A stretch of 39,627 nucleotides of DNA from Gammaproteobacteria bacterium (GCA_024222475.1 JAAEPA010000849.1:1-39627), one strand, 5' to 3'. Shown: positions 1 through 6,758, counted from the stretch's first letter. Translations and numbers: made by a program. Notes: generated from the letters alone by a model not told the origin.

Positions 1-238
1 AGCACCGCTGTAGCCGGTTGCCGAAGCAGCACCGCTGTAGCCGGTTGCCGAAGCAGCACCGCTGTAGCCGGTTGCCGAAGCAGCACCGCTGTAGCCGGTT
101 GCCGAAGCAGCACCGCTGTAGCCGGTTGCCGAAGCAGCTCCCCTGTTGCCGGTTGCCGAAGCAGCACCGCTGTCGCCGGTTGCCGAAGCAGCTCCCCTGT
201 CGCCGGTTGCCGAAGCAGCTCCCCTGTCGCCGGTTGCC
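1..238. repeat. 27-bp tandem repeat tract (gccggttgccgaagcagcaccgctgta and variants), about 8 full units plus partials
   Basis: Units begin at 13, 40, 67, 94, 121, 148, 175, 202 and 229 (partial). Those nearest the contig end are identical and the inner ones diverge. Confidence 0.97.
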
Positions 239-612
239 TTGCTTGGTTGGTTGTCCCCAATAACTGCAGACTTTTTCAACCACTTGGCGTTGTCAAAAAC
301 ATACTTGACTGCTGACTGTATCAGTTCATGCAGGTGCAGTTCTGCCTTGATAGTGATTTGGCCTGACGCTATCTTAGTGTCTGTGTCGTGAGTTGCCGTT
401 TCGCCGCCAGTTTCAACCACAGCAAATTTACTGCAGCCGGGTGCGTAATAGTTGAAAACGTCCAACGGGTGCAGGCAGGAATGAAAGCCGCTTTCACAAA
501 CTGTTATTTTACCTTCGTGAGTGTAAGATTTACCAATTTCGTACTGGAAATCCCTGCACTTCCAATTCAGGTCAAACCCCTTGTATGCTATGATTGGTTT
601 GGATTTGGTCAT
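1..612 (-). CDS. DUF7666-like N-terminal domain plus GAASATGxx repeats (5' part of an ORF that continues at the window end)
   Basis: Reverse-strand ATG at 612 overlaps the upstream stop (TGATG). Translation MTKSKPIIAYKGFDLNWKCRDFQYEIGKSYTHEGKITVCESGFHSCLHPLDVFNYYAPGCSKFAVVETGG... runs into GDRGAASATGDRGAASATGDSGAASATG... and leaves the window open. Family name is from memory. Confidence 0.75.
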   Translation of the reverse strand, partial: MTKSKPIIAYKGFDLNWKCRDFQYEIGKSYTHEGKITVCESGFHSCLHPLDVFNYYAPGCSKFAVVETGGETATHDTDTKIASGQITIKAELHLHELIQSAVKYVFDNAKWLKKSAVIGDNQPSKATGDRGAASATGDRGAASATGDSGAASATGNRGAASATGYSGAASATGYSGAASATGYSGAASATGYSGAASATGYSGA

Positions 613-962
613 CACGCGCGCCTCTCATATTCAGCAATCAAGCTGGCCTCAATCTCCGCATCTGTCAGCGGAATGAATATGCGCAGGCTTTCCAGCATTT
701 CACGCACCTTCCGGCGATGCTCATTGTCAAGCTGTTCCTGCTGTTCAGTGTGAGCCATGCGGCGCACTGGATATTCAACACAGGCATCAACTCCATTCAT
801 GCCTTCCCACGAGACGCTCATGACATCCCAATCGTCAAGCGTAAAATCGACGTCGCCTGATGCGTTGACATATTCCGAAAAGTCGGCATGAATTTCAACG
901 ATTGCATCTTCTGCAATTACGGCTTCGCCAGCTTTCAGATGTGTTGTGATTTCATGTTGCAT
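612..962 (-). CDS. hypothetical protein
   Basis: 116-aa ORF; stop overlaps the next ATG. Confidence 0.7.
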   Translation of the reverse strand: MQHEITTHLKAGEAVIAEDAIVEIHADFSEYVNASGDVDFTLDDWDVMSVSWEGMNGVDACVEYPVRRMAHTEQQEQLDNEHRRKVREMLESLRIFIPLTDAEIEASLIAEYERRA

Positions 963-997
963 GTGGTTTTTCCTCGTTTCTGAAATTCTTGAGTGGC

Positions 998-1294
998 CTA
1001 TTTTGAATCGTTGAAAATTTGACGATGTGCGGCAATCAATGCCATCTCATCATCGGTGAAATTGGGCTGCGACTGATCAACCCCGATTAACGCACCTAAA
1101 CTGCATTGCAATGCCTCACAGAGCGACAAGGCCAGATCTAATGTAGGATTGGTCGAGTGTCCTTTTTCCAAATCCCAAACATGCGCCTTAGAGCAACCAA
1201 CACGGTCGGCCAGCCCTTGCAACGATAGACCTAGTTCTGCTCTGCGCTGTTTCATGTACTGGCCGATATGTTCAATTTCTCGCCGAGTATTCAT
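998..1294 (-). CDS. XRE/Cro-CI family helix-turn-helix regulator
   Basis: IGQYMKQRRAELGLSLQGLADRVGCSKAHVWDLEKGHSTNPTLDLALSLCEAL is a typical HTH_XRE sequence. Confidence 0.88.
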   Translation of the reverse strand: MNTRREIEHIGQYMKQRRAELGLSLQGLADRVGCSKAHVWDLEKGHSTNPTLDLALSLCEALQCSLGALIGVDQSQPNFTDDEMALIAAHRQIFNDSK

Positions 1295-1473
1295 CCTCGT
1301 GGCCTCACTTGGCTGTTTCGGTAGTGTTCAATTGGCGATATGGTTCGGGCTTCAAATCTGCCGTTATTCCACATCCATGCCCGCCAACATTCAGGGCAAT
1401 ATGCACCCTTGCCGGATGCTTGCCAGCAGTCATGAAATTCACGTTGACAGTTTGGACATTTTCTCAACATCAT
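1291..1473 (-). CDS. small zinc-ribbon-like protein
   Basis: CPNCQREFHDC...YCPEC; ATGA overlap with the XRE gene. Confidence 0.6.
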   Translation of the reverse strand: MMLRKCPNCQREFHDCWQASGKGAYCPECWRAWMWNNGRFEARTISPIEHYRNSQVRPRG

Positions 1474-1484
1474 CCGTCCGGCCC

Positions 1485-1718
1485 TTATTGAATCGTGTTG
1501 TCGAGTGTTTTTCGCGCATTATTTACTTCGTCTACAAATGCCTTGAACGCCTCGATCTTGCGAAGTTCGTTTTCGGCTTGGGATAAATGGCGATGCAATC
1601 TTTTGATCGCATCGCAGGCAACGGTCACAGTTTGCTGGTCGTTGCCTGCAATGCCGTATTTACTGATTAAGGCATCTAGTTCTAACGGGATTTGCAGATA
1701 GCTGAGATTTTTCCCCAT
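1485..1718 (-). CDS. hypothetical protein
   Basis: 77-aa ORF, first gene of the leftward unit. Confidence 0.6.
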   Translation of the reverse strand: MGKNLSYLQIPLELDALISKYGIAGNDQQTVTVACDAIKRLHRHLSQAENELRKIEAFKAFVDEVNNARKTLDNTIQ

Positions 1719-1828
1719 GTTGCTGGCCTCTGTTGGTTAACTGAATTTGTAAAAACACCCTACATTATAAAATATCATATTGTCAATAGTTTTGTTGACT
1801 TTGTAAAAATGTATGCTAGTATGCAGAC
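1719..1828. promoter_or_regulatory. divergent AT-rich control region with operator-like repeats
   Basis: Direct repeats tttgtaaaaa (1746-1755, 1800-1809); inverted repeat GTCAA-N8-TTGAC (1782-1799); rightward TTGACT(1795)-16-TAGTAT(1817-1822); genes diverge on both sides. Confidence 0.6.
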
Positions 1829-2050
1829 ATGAAAAACACACAGACAAAAGCACTCTCGCTAAAAAACGAAACCGTGGAGAGGCTGGAAGCCTGGATGGCG
1901 AAGCAGCCAGCAAGGCCGAAGGCCTCTGCTGTTGTTGATTCCGCAATCAATGGATGGCTGGACAAGCACGATGGCTCAAGAACCACAGCAAATGAAATGC
2001 AGCGCATGACGGACATGGATCGCAACAATAAGGTCATGCCTGATGACTAG
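1829..2050 (+). CDS. possible ribbon-helix-helix-like small regulator
   Basis: MKNTQTKALSLKNETVERLEAWMAKQPARPKASAVVDSAINGWLDKHD; position at the divergent promoter. Confidence 0.55.
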   Translation: MKNTQTKALSLKNETVERLEAWMAKQPARPKASAVVDSAINGWLDKHDGSRTTANEMQRMTDMDRNNKVMPDD

Positions 2051-2258
2051 GGATGTGATGATATTTTTAAACGATGCCGAACGGATCAAGTTTGCTGGTT
2101 ACCTCGAACAAGATGCTCAATCAAATGAGGGATTGATTGAGCAGATGGAAAAATTGCCTGCCCTTGACGCCGTGATTAAAAAGAAACGGGTCGAAGTGAT
2201 GGCCTGCCGCGTTGTGGTGCAGATGCTTCGCGGTGTTGAAACGCAAACCATCAAGTAA
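2043..2258 (+). CDS. hypothetical early protein, paralogue of the 5016-5270 product
   Basis: C-terminus KKRVEVMACRVVVQMLRGVETQTIK matches KKYKNELLAMRVVLDMLSSVEIQTIK. Confidence 0.65.
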   Translation: MTRDVMIFLNDAERIKFAGYLEQDAQSNEGLIEQMEKLPALDAVIKKKRVEVMACRVVVQMLRGVETQTIK

Positions 2259-2269
2259 GGATCGAGAAC

Positions 2270-2470
2270 ATGAGCGGAGCTGACATAGACGAAACTGAAT
2301 GGAAATGGCGTTGTCGAGATTGTAGGGGGAAATTGCAATGGATGTATTCTGAATGCACAGCTTGCAAAACTACTGAGATTGCCAAGGCAGATCGAATGCT
2401 GATTGCTTTGGGCCGATCAATAGCGCCGCAGATTAACGAGGCTTTGTCAAAACTCAAACTGCCAAAATAG
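2270..2470 (+). CDS. small zinc-ribbon-like protein
   Basis: CRDC...CTAC; preceded by the aggatcgagaacATG junction. Confidence 0.6.
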   Translation: MSGADIDETEWKWRCRDCRGKLQWMYSECTACKTTEIAKADRMLIALGRSIAPQINEALSKLKLPK

Positions 2471-2480
2471 GATCAAAAAA

Positions 2481-3161
2481 CTGACCATTCATTACCACGG
2501 AACACCACTCACCCCAAGGGTCATGTTACATCGCATGGCGGGCAAGAATTTCTGCGTTTCATTTGCAGACCCCAGAGACGCAGAAACATGCGCACAGATA
2601 GGCCAATCTGTGATGTGGGACAATGGAGCTTACAGCCTATACACAAGAGGTAAAACTGTTGATTGGGGTTTATATTACAATTGGCTAGAGCCGCGTCTTG
2701 GACATCCTCATTGGGCAGTAATTCCTGACGTAATTGGCGGCGACGATGATGCAAATCTTGAATTGGTGCGTCAATGGCCCTTTCGTCGGGAGTTTTCCGC
2801 GCCTGTCTGGCATATGGGAGTTTCACTAGACATTTTGGCATATCATGCAGATGAGTTTGGAAGAATTTGCTTTGGTTCATCTGGGGCATTCTGGCAAGTT
2901 GGTTCTGAAGCGTGGTCTAGGCGATGCGACGAAGCGTTTAATTTTTTGGCTCAACGCGGCGCAATGCCGTGGGTGCATATGCTGCGAGGCATGGCCGTTT
3001 CTGGAAAGCGTTGGCCGTTTGCGTCCGTTGATAGCGTTAACGTAGCTCGAAACTATAAGGATACAAATGCTTGCCCAGAGGCAATGGCCAGAACAATTGA
3101 TGCGGTGCAATGTCCGATTAGTTGGCACCGGCAACCTGAACAAATGGAATTGATTGCATGA
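2481..3161 (+). CDS. dpdA-like: DpdA-like/tRNA-guanine transglycosylase-superfamily protein (7-deazaguanine DNA modification), likely CTG start at 2481
   Basis: YHGTPLTPR...FCVSFADPRDAETCAQIGQSVMWDNGAYSLYTRGKTVDW...HPHWAVIPDVIGG...PVWHMG...ICFGSSGAFWQVG...HMLRGMA...FASVDSVNVARN matches remembered phage DpdA-type proteins. The ATG-only ORF is 2523-3161; the frame is open upstream to 2424 with no ATG/GTG/TTG. Confidence 0.65.
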   Translation: MTIHYHGTPLTPRVMLHRMAGKNFCVSFADPRDAETCAQIGQSVMWDNGAYSLYTRGKTVDWGLYYNWLEPRLGHPHWAVIPDVIGGDDDANLELVRQWPFRREFSAPVWHMGVSLDILAYHADEFGRICFGSSGAFWQVGSEAWSRRCDEAFNFLAQRGAMPWVHMLRGMAVSGKRWPFASVDSVNVARNYKDTNACPEAMARTIDAVQCPISWHRQPEQMELIA

Positions 3162-3685
3162 AATGGTTTTCTCTGATTGGTTTTTTGTTGTGCATTCCTG
3201 CTGCTAATTGGCTGATCGGGAATGTGGGAACGACATGCATTCCTAACGGACCTTGTTTAATACCAGTTGCACCGGGCCTATCTGCACCGTCGGGCGTTCT
3301 GATGATTGGTTTGGCACTGGTGCTGCGTGACGTGGTGCAGCAAACGCTAGGGCGCACATGGGCAATGTGGGCGATTGTTATTGGCGCTGCTTTATCCTGG
3401 TTGCTTGCGTCACCATATTTGGCACTGGCGAGCGGTGTTGCATTCCTGCTGGCAGAAGGCGCAGACATGGCAGTTTATACACCTTTGCGGAATCAGGGAC
3501 GAATTATAGCGGCTGTATTGTTGTCGGGTGTTGTCGGCAGCATTATTGATAGCGCCGTTTTTTTATGGCTGGCATTCGGTTCGCTTGAATATATAACCGG
3601 TCAAGTTGTTGGTAAAATGTGGATGACTGGCATTGCTGCCATTGCGCTTTCCACATGGATTTTTAGAAACGCTAACAAACACTAA
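3158..3685 (+). CDS. yhhQ-like: VUT/YhhQ-family queuosine-precursor transporter
   Basis: Multi-TM protein with PSGVLMIGLALVLRDVVQQTLGRTWAMWAIVIGAALSW...ASGVAFLLAEGADMAVYTPLR, VUT/QPTR-like; ATGA overlap with the dpdA-like gene. Confidence 0.78.
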   Translation: MKWFSLIGFLLCIPAANWLIGNVGTTCIPNGPCLIPVAPGLSAPSGVLMIGLALVLRDVVQQTLGRTWAMWAIVIGAALSWLLASPYLALASGVAFLLAEGADMAVYTPLRNQGRIIAAVLLSGVVGSIIDSAVFLWLAFGSLEYITGQVVGKMWMTGIAAIALSTWIFRNANKH

Positions 3686-3695
3686 GGGATCGACC

Positions 3696-3818
3696 ATGCA
3701 TATCGTTCGAGTTCCAGGCTGGCTGAATTTCGATTTTGGCGTAGCTGAATATTACGGCTACCGGTGGGGTCTGTGCATCGGGCCGAGTATAATTTTTTTG
3801 TTTAATACCAACAAATGA
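3696..3818 (+). CDS. hypothetical small protein
   Basis: MHIVRVPGWLNFDFGVAEYYGYRWGLCIGPSIIFLFNTNK; preceded by aagggatcgaccATG. Confidence 0.45.
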   Translation: MHIVRVPGWLNFDFGVAEYYGYRWGLCIGPSIIFLFNTNK

Positions 3819-3831
3819 GGATGAGACAGGT

Positions 3832-4152
3832 ATGGACACTCACAGCACCGAACGCGGGTTTTTGGTTGGGGAATTTGAAGACGCTAACGGCGAGGTCTGC
3901 ACGATCCAGGAGAGCAGTGCAGCCCGTAGTGAAGGGTTGATTTGGCTTGGTTGCAAGGAAATCGGATTGCGTAAGCTTGTGCCGTATCAGGGGTGGTCTG
4001 ACGTGGAGCTTGAGAACAACAACCCAAACGGCATCGCTCACACGGCCAATAACCGGATGCACTTAACTCAAAGCCAGGTTCAAGAGCTTTTACCCACGCT
4101 CCAATATTTTGTTGAGCACGGGCGTTTGCCGAAACCAGATGAGTCAACATAG
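3832..4152 (+). CDS. conserved phage hypothetical protein
   Basis: GFLVGEFEDANGEVCTIQESSAARSEGLIWLGC...RMHLTQSQVQELLPTLQYFVEHGRL resembles a recurrent small phage protein. Confidence 0.65.
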   Translation: MDTHSTERGFLVGEFEDANGEVCTIQESSAARSEGLIWLGCKEIGLRKLVPYQGWSDVELENNNPNGIAHTANNRMHLTQSQVQELLPTLQYFVEHGRLPKPDEST

Positions 4153-4163
4153 GATCAAAAACC

Positions 4164-4367
4164 ATCAACCGCTTAGAGCAAATACAGAAGCTAGAACGCC
4201 GAATTCACAAGCAGCGTGTCGAGCTTCGGTGGTGGAATAAATTGATTGATATGTACGATAGCAATTGGCGACGGATGGCACTTGGTTATAGGAAGCAATT
4301 GGAAGACGCCGGTATAAAACCAAACCACTGTTGGAGTCCACTTTACAGAATTCGTAACATCAAGTGA
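4164..4367 (+). CDS. hypothetical protein absent from the ORF track; no canonical start codon, possible ATC start
   Basis: Open frame INRLEQIQKLERRIHKQRVELRWWNKLIDMYDSNWRRMALGYRKQLEDAGIKPNHCWSPLYRIRNIK*, between two conserved aggatc junctions. Confidence 0.5.
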   Translation: MNRLEQIQKLERRIHKQRVELRWWNKLIDMYDSNWRRMALGYRKQLEDAGIKPNHCWSPLYRIRNIK

Positions 4368-4378
4368 GGATCGAGAGC

Positions 4379-4600
4379 ATGGACGCGACAATAAATTGGC
4401 AACGGTTTTCTGAACACTTTAAAGAGGCCATGCGGTACAAGCGGCACTCAGTCAGAGGCGTTGCTAGAATGTGGGGATGTTCGCCAACAACAGTTAGCAA
4501 TCTTAGGCAAGGCAAAAGTTCGGCGTCCGCTTCAGTGTTTTTGACTGCCTGCATGTATGCGGATCAAAGCCCGGTATCTTATTGGCAAATGAACAAGTAA
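4379..4600 (+). CDS. small HTH protein
   Basis: MDATINWQRFSEHFKEAMRYKRHSVRGVARMWGCSPTTVSNLRQGKSSASASVFLTAC. Confidence 0.6.
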   Translation: MDATINWQRFSEHFKEAMRYKRHSVRGVARMWGCSPTTVSNLRQGKSSASASVFLTACMYADQSPVSYWQMNK

Positions 4601-4760
4601 GGATCAAATGGGCCAGTGGTGAAGTGTCTCGGAATACAGCCTTAGACCGCTTATGCTATCAGATTGACGTTTGCTGTTCGGAACAATTTGTAAGCCACTG
4701 TCCAGCCCGGTAAATGAGACTGAAACGGGTAGTAAAACCACCAACCAAGGATGCGAGAGC

Positions 4761-5003
4761 ATGACAAAGGAAGGCGAAAAGTTAATCAGCGCAGCTAAAG
4801 AGGCTGTCAGAATTATGCAAGATACGGACATTGTGTTCATAACTCAGCAAATGGCTACAGCGCAACACGTCGTAAACAGGCTGAGAAGTAAAGAGCCTTT
4901 GACTGCGGAGGAAATCACAACCGGCGTTAGATTGACGCATGAGGAATATATCAAACTTTTTGACTTAGCAGTCTATGGCGTGTCGCAGACAGATGAACAC
5001 TAA
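4761..5003 (+). CDS. hypothetical early protein
   Basis: ATG at 4761 after aaggatgcgagagc; 80 aa. Confidence 0.55.
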   Translation: MTKEGEKLISAAKEAVRIMQDTDIVFITQQMATAQHVVNRLRSKEPLTAEEITTGVRLTHEEYIKLFDLAVYGVSQTDEH

Positions 5004-5015
5004 AGGATCGAGGGC

Positions 5016-5270
5016 ATGCTTTCAATGAGCGAACGTGAAAAATTCATGCATCATCTGAACGGTGAAATAAACTCACATCGTTCACTACTTGGTGAAATAA
5101 ACTCACATCGTTCACTACTTGGTGAAATAAACTCACATCGTTCACTACTTGACGCAATGAACAGAATGAGTTGGCCGATTGAGATTGAGAAAAAATATAA
5201 AAATGAACTTCTGGCGATGCGCGTGGTTCTTGACATGCTGTCATCCGTTGAAATTCAAACCATCAAATAG
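5016..5270 (+). CDS. hypothetical early protein with triplicated GEINSHRSLL
   Basis: 84-aa ORF, paralogue of the 2043-2258 product. Confidence 0.65.
   Translation: MLSMSEREKFMHHLNGEINSHRSLLGEINSHRSLLGEINSHRSLLDAMNRMSWPIEIEKKYKNELLAMRVVLDMLSSVEIQTIK
5061..5150 (+). repeat. three perfect 30-bp tandem repeats (ggtgaaataaactcacatcgttcactactt)
   Basis: Identical units at 5061-5090, 5091-5120 and 5121-5150, in frame. Confidence 0.98.
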
Positions 5271-5293
5271 GGAACAAAAAGGGAGCGCCTGAA

Positions 5294-5404
5294 ATGCTAA
5301 AGGTATCGGTCAAGGACTTGATGTGGGACTTCTTTCACATCGGGTTCAATATGTTTTTGGTTGGTGTGTCCCTTGGCTTGATCATTCCAAAACTGATTCA
5401 ATGA
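5294..5404 (+). CDS. single-TM microprotein (36 aa)
   Basis: MLKVSVKDLMWDFFHIGFNMFLVGVSLGLIIPKLIQ*; below the ORF-track length limit. Confidence 0.45.
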   Translation: MLKVSVKDLMWDFFHIGFNMFLVGVSLGLIIPKLIQ

Positions 5405-5430
5405 ACACCAATCGTAAGGAGCGATAAACT

Positions 5431-5583
5431 ATGGAAGCAGTCCGCGATATCATAGACATAGTAACGACGTTCATAACGGTCGCCGCCGTTATCGCGTTAG
5501 GTTTTGTTGGCTATGCGTTCACTGCTGTTGTTTACGCATCTCCGCTAATCCTGGTGCTTTGGCTGGCGGGCTGGTTATCATGA
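5431..5583 (+). CDS. small membrane protein (50 aa)
   Basis: MEAVRDIIDIVTTFITVAAVIALGFVGYAFTAVVYASPLILVLWLAGWLS* after aagga. Confidence 0.5.
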   Translation: MEAVRDIIDIVTTFITVAAVIALGFVGYAFTAVVYASPLILVLWLAGWLS

Positions 5584-5588
5584 CAAAT

Positions 5589-5728
5589 TGCGACAGCAGA
5601 AGTTTGCTGTCGCAGGCCGGGCGTGTTTTCGCCTCCCCACACGCTCGGCCACTTATTGTCACGCTTATTCGACGTTAGCGTGACAACCATAGCCGGGCGG
5701 GGTCCTAACCCCTCTCACCCTGCCCGGC
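5589..5728 (+). ncRNA. structured intergenic element with four consecutive hairpins
   Basis: TGCGACAGCA/TGCTGTCGCA; GGCCGGGCGTGT/ACACGCTCGGCC; TTGTCACGCT/AGCGTGACAA; GCCGGGC-GGGGT/ACCCC-GCCCGGC. Confidence 0.5.
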
Positions 5729-5748
5729 GCAATTAACGAGGATGACAA

Positions 5749-6684
5749 GTGAACACGTATGACGCAAAAGCCAATGGAGTCGGTTGTTATCACGACTGGA
5801 TTAACCATGAACGGGCCAAGCTATTGCAAGAGCGTTGTCCTGCTGCAAAGCGTGTTGTCGTTATTGGTAACTGTGATCTGTACGAGGGTGATTGTCTTGA
5901 GGTTATGAAGGCTCTGGAGCCGGTTGATTGCGTGGTTACGTCTCCACCATATGATGATTTACGAGACTACGGCAGCGATTATGATGGAGTAGACTTATTC
6001 GCTGCTATTTCAACAATATCAGACAAACTGTCAGATGGCGGCGTTTGTGTTTGGAATGTTGCAGACGGAACAATAAACGGTTCTGAATCTGGCACTTCTT
6101 TCAAGCAGGCACTTCATGCGATGGACTGCGGTTTAAGGCTTCACGACACCATGATTTACATCAAAGACAATGTAAATTTTCCAGAGTCTACAAGGTATTT
6201 TTCGGGGCATGAATTTATGTTCATATTTTCAAATGGTGCACCAAAAACATTTAACCCTCTTATTGACAGGCCGAACAAATGGGCTGGCACAACCATGCAC
6301 GGCACAGATCGTCAACCCAATGGTTCAGTCAAACAAATTAGCGGAATTGGAAAGACGATAAAACCTTATGGTATGCGTTTTAATTGGTGGCGCTTAACGA
6401 ACAATAACAACCCAACAAGTCACCCTGCTCCAATGCCGTATTCAATGGCACATGATCACATTAAGACGTGGACAAATACGCAAGAAACAATCCTAGACCC
6501 ATTCATGGGCAGCGGCACCACAGGCGTTGCATGTGTAAAACTTGGCCGGCGCTTTATCGGAATAGAGCTAGACCCTGGATACTTCGACATAGCTGTTAAC
6601 CGCATTCGCAAGACATCCTATCAACCGGATTTATTCGTTGAACAGCCAGAACCTAAACCAGTTCAAGAGGACCTGGATCTATGA
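5749..6684 (+). CDS. DNA methyltransferase (N4-cytosine or N6-adenine, TSPPY motif)
   Basis: CVVTSPPYDDLRDYG and ILDPFMGSGTTGVACVKLGRRFIGIELDPGYFDIAVNRI; GTG start. Confidence 0.92.
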   Translation: MNTYDAKANGVGCYHDWINHERAKLLQERCPAAKRVVVIGNCDLYEGDCLEVMKALEPVDCVVTSPPYDDLRDYGSDYDGVDLFAAISTISDKLSDGGVCVWNVADGTINGSESGTSFKQALHAMDCGLRLHDTMIYIKDNVNFPESTRYFSGHEFMFIFSNGAPKTFNPLIDRPNKWAGTTMHGTDRQPNGSVKQISGIGKTIKPYGMRFNWWRLTNNNNPTSHPAPMPYSMAHDHIKTWTNTQETILDPFMGSGTTGVACVKLGRRFIGIELDPGYFDIAVNRIRKTSYQPDLFVEQPEPKPVQEDLDL

Positions 6685-6725
6685 CTGATAATGTTGACAA
6701 CGCTGAATCAATGGCTAAAATGAAA

Positions 6726-6758
6726 CGAGGCCCGACAGCTTGTCATTGTCGGACCTCG
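6726..6758 (+). terminator. strong intergenic hairpin, terminator-like but without an obvious U-tract
   Basis: CGAGGCCCGACA-9 nt-TGTCGGACCTCG, 11 of 12 positions paired. Confidence 0.45.

Noticed and set aside
1-240. CRISPR array
   Set aside because: Contiguous 27-bp tandem units with no unique spacers and an in-frame coding reading; the 5061-5150 repeats are likewise spacerless.
18-263. Forward-strand ORF MPKQHRCSRLPKQHRCSRL...
   Set aside because: Antisense reading of the 27-bp repeat; the reverse-strand frame continues into ordered N- and C-terminal domains and joins the operon.
1149-1586. Forward ORFs at 1149-1586, 1309-1491 and 1495-1701
   Set aside because: Antisense to better-supported leftward genes (XRE, zinc ribbon) and without recognisable sequence.
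4603-4713. Possible ORF IKWASGEVSRNTALDRLCYQIDVCCSEQFVSHCPAR* in the gap before 4761
   Set aside because: No good start codon (the in-frame GTG is internal and the SD-adjacent ATG gives only four codons); may be a decayed gene but not supportable.
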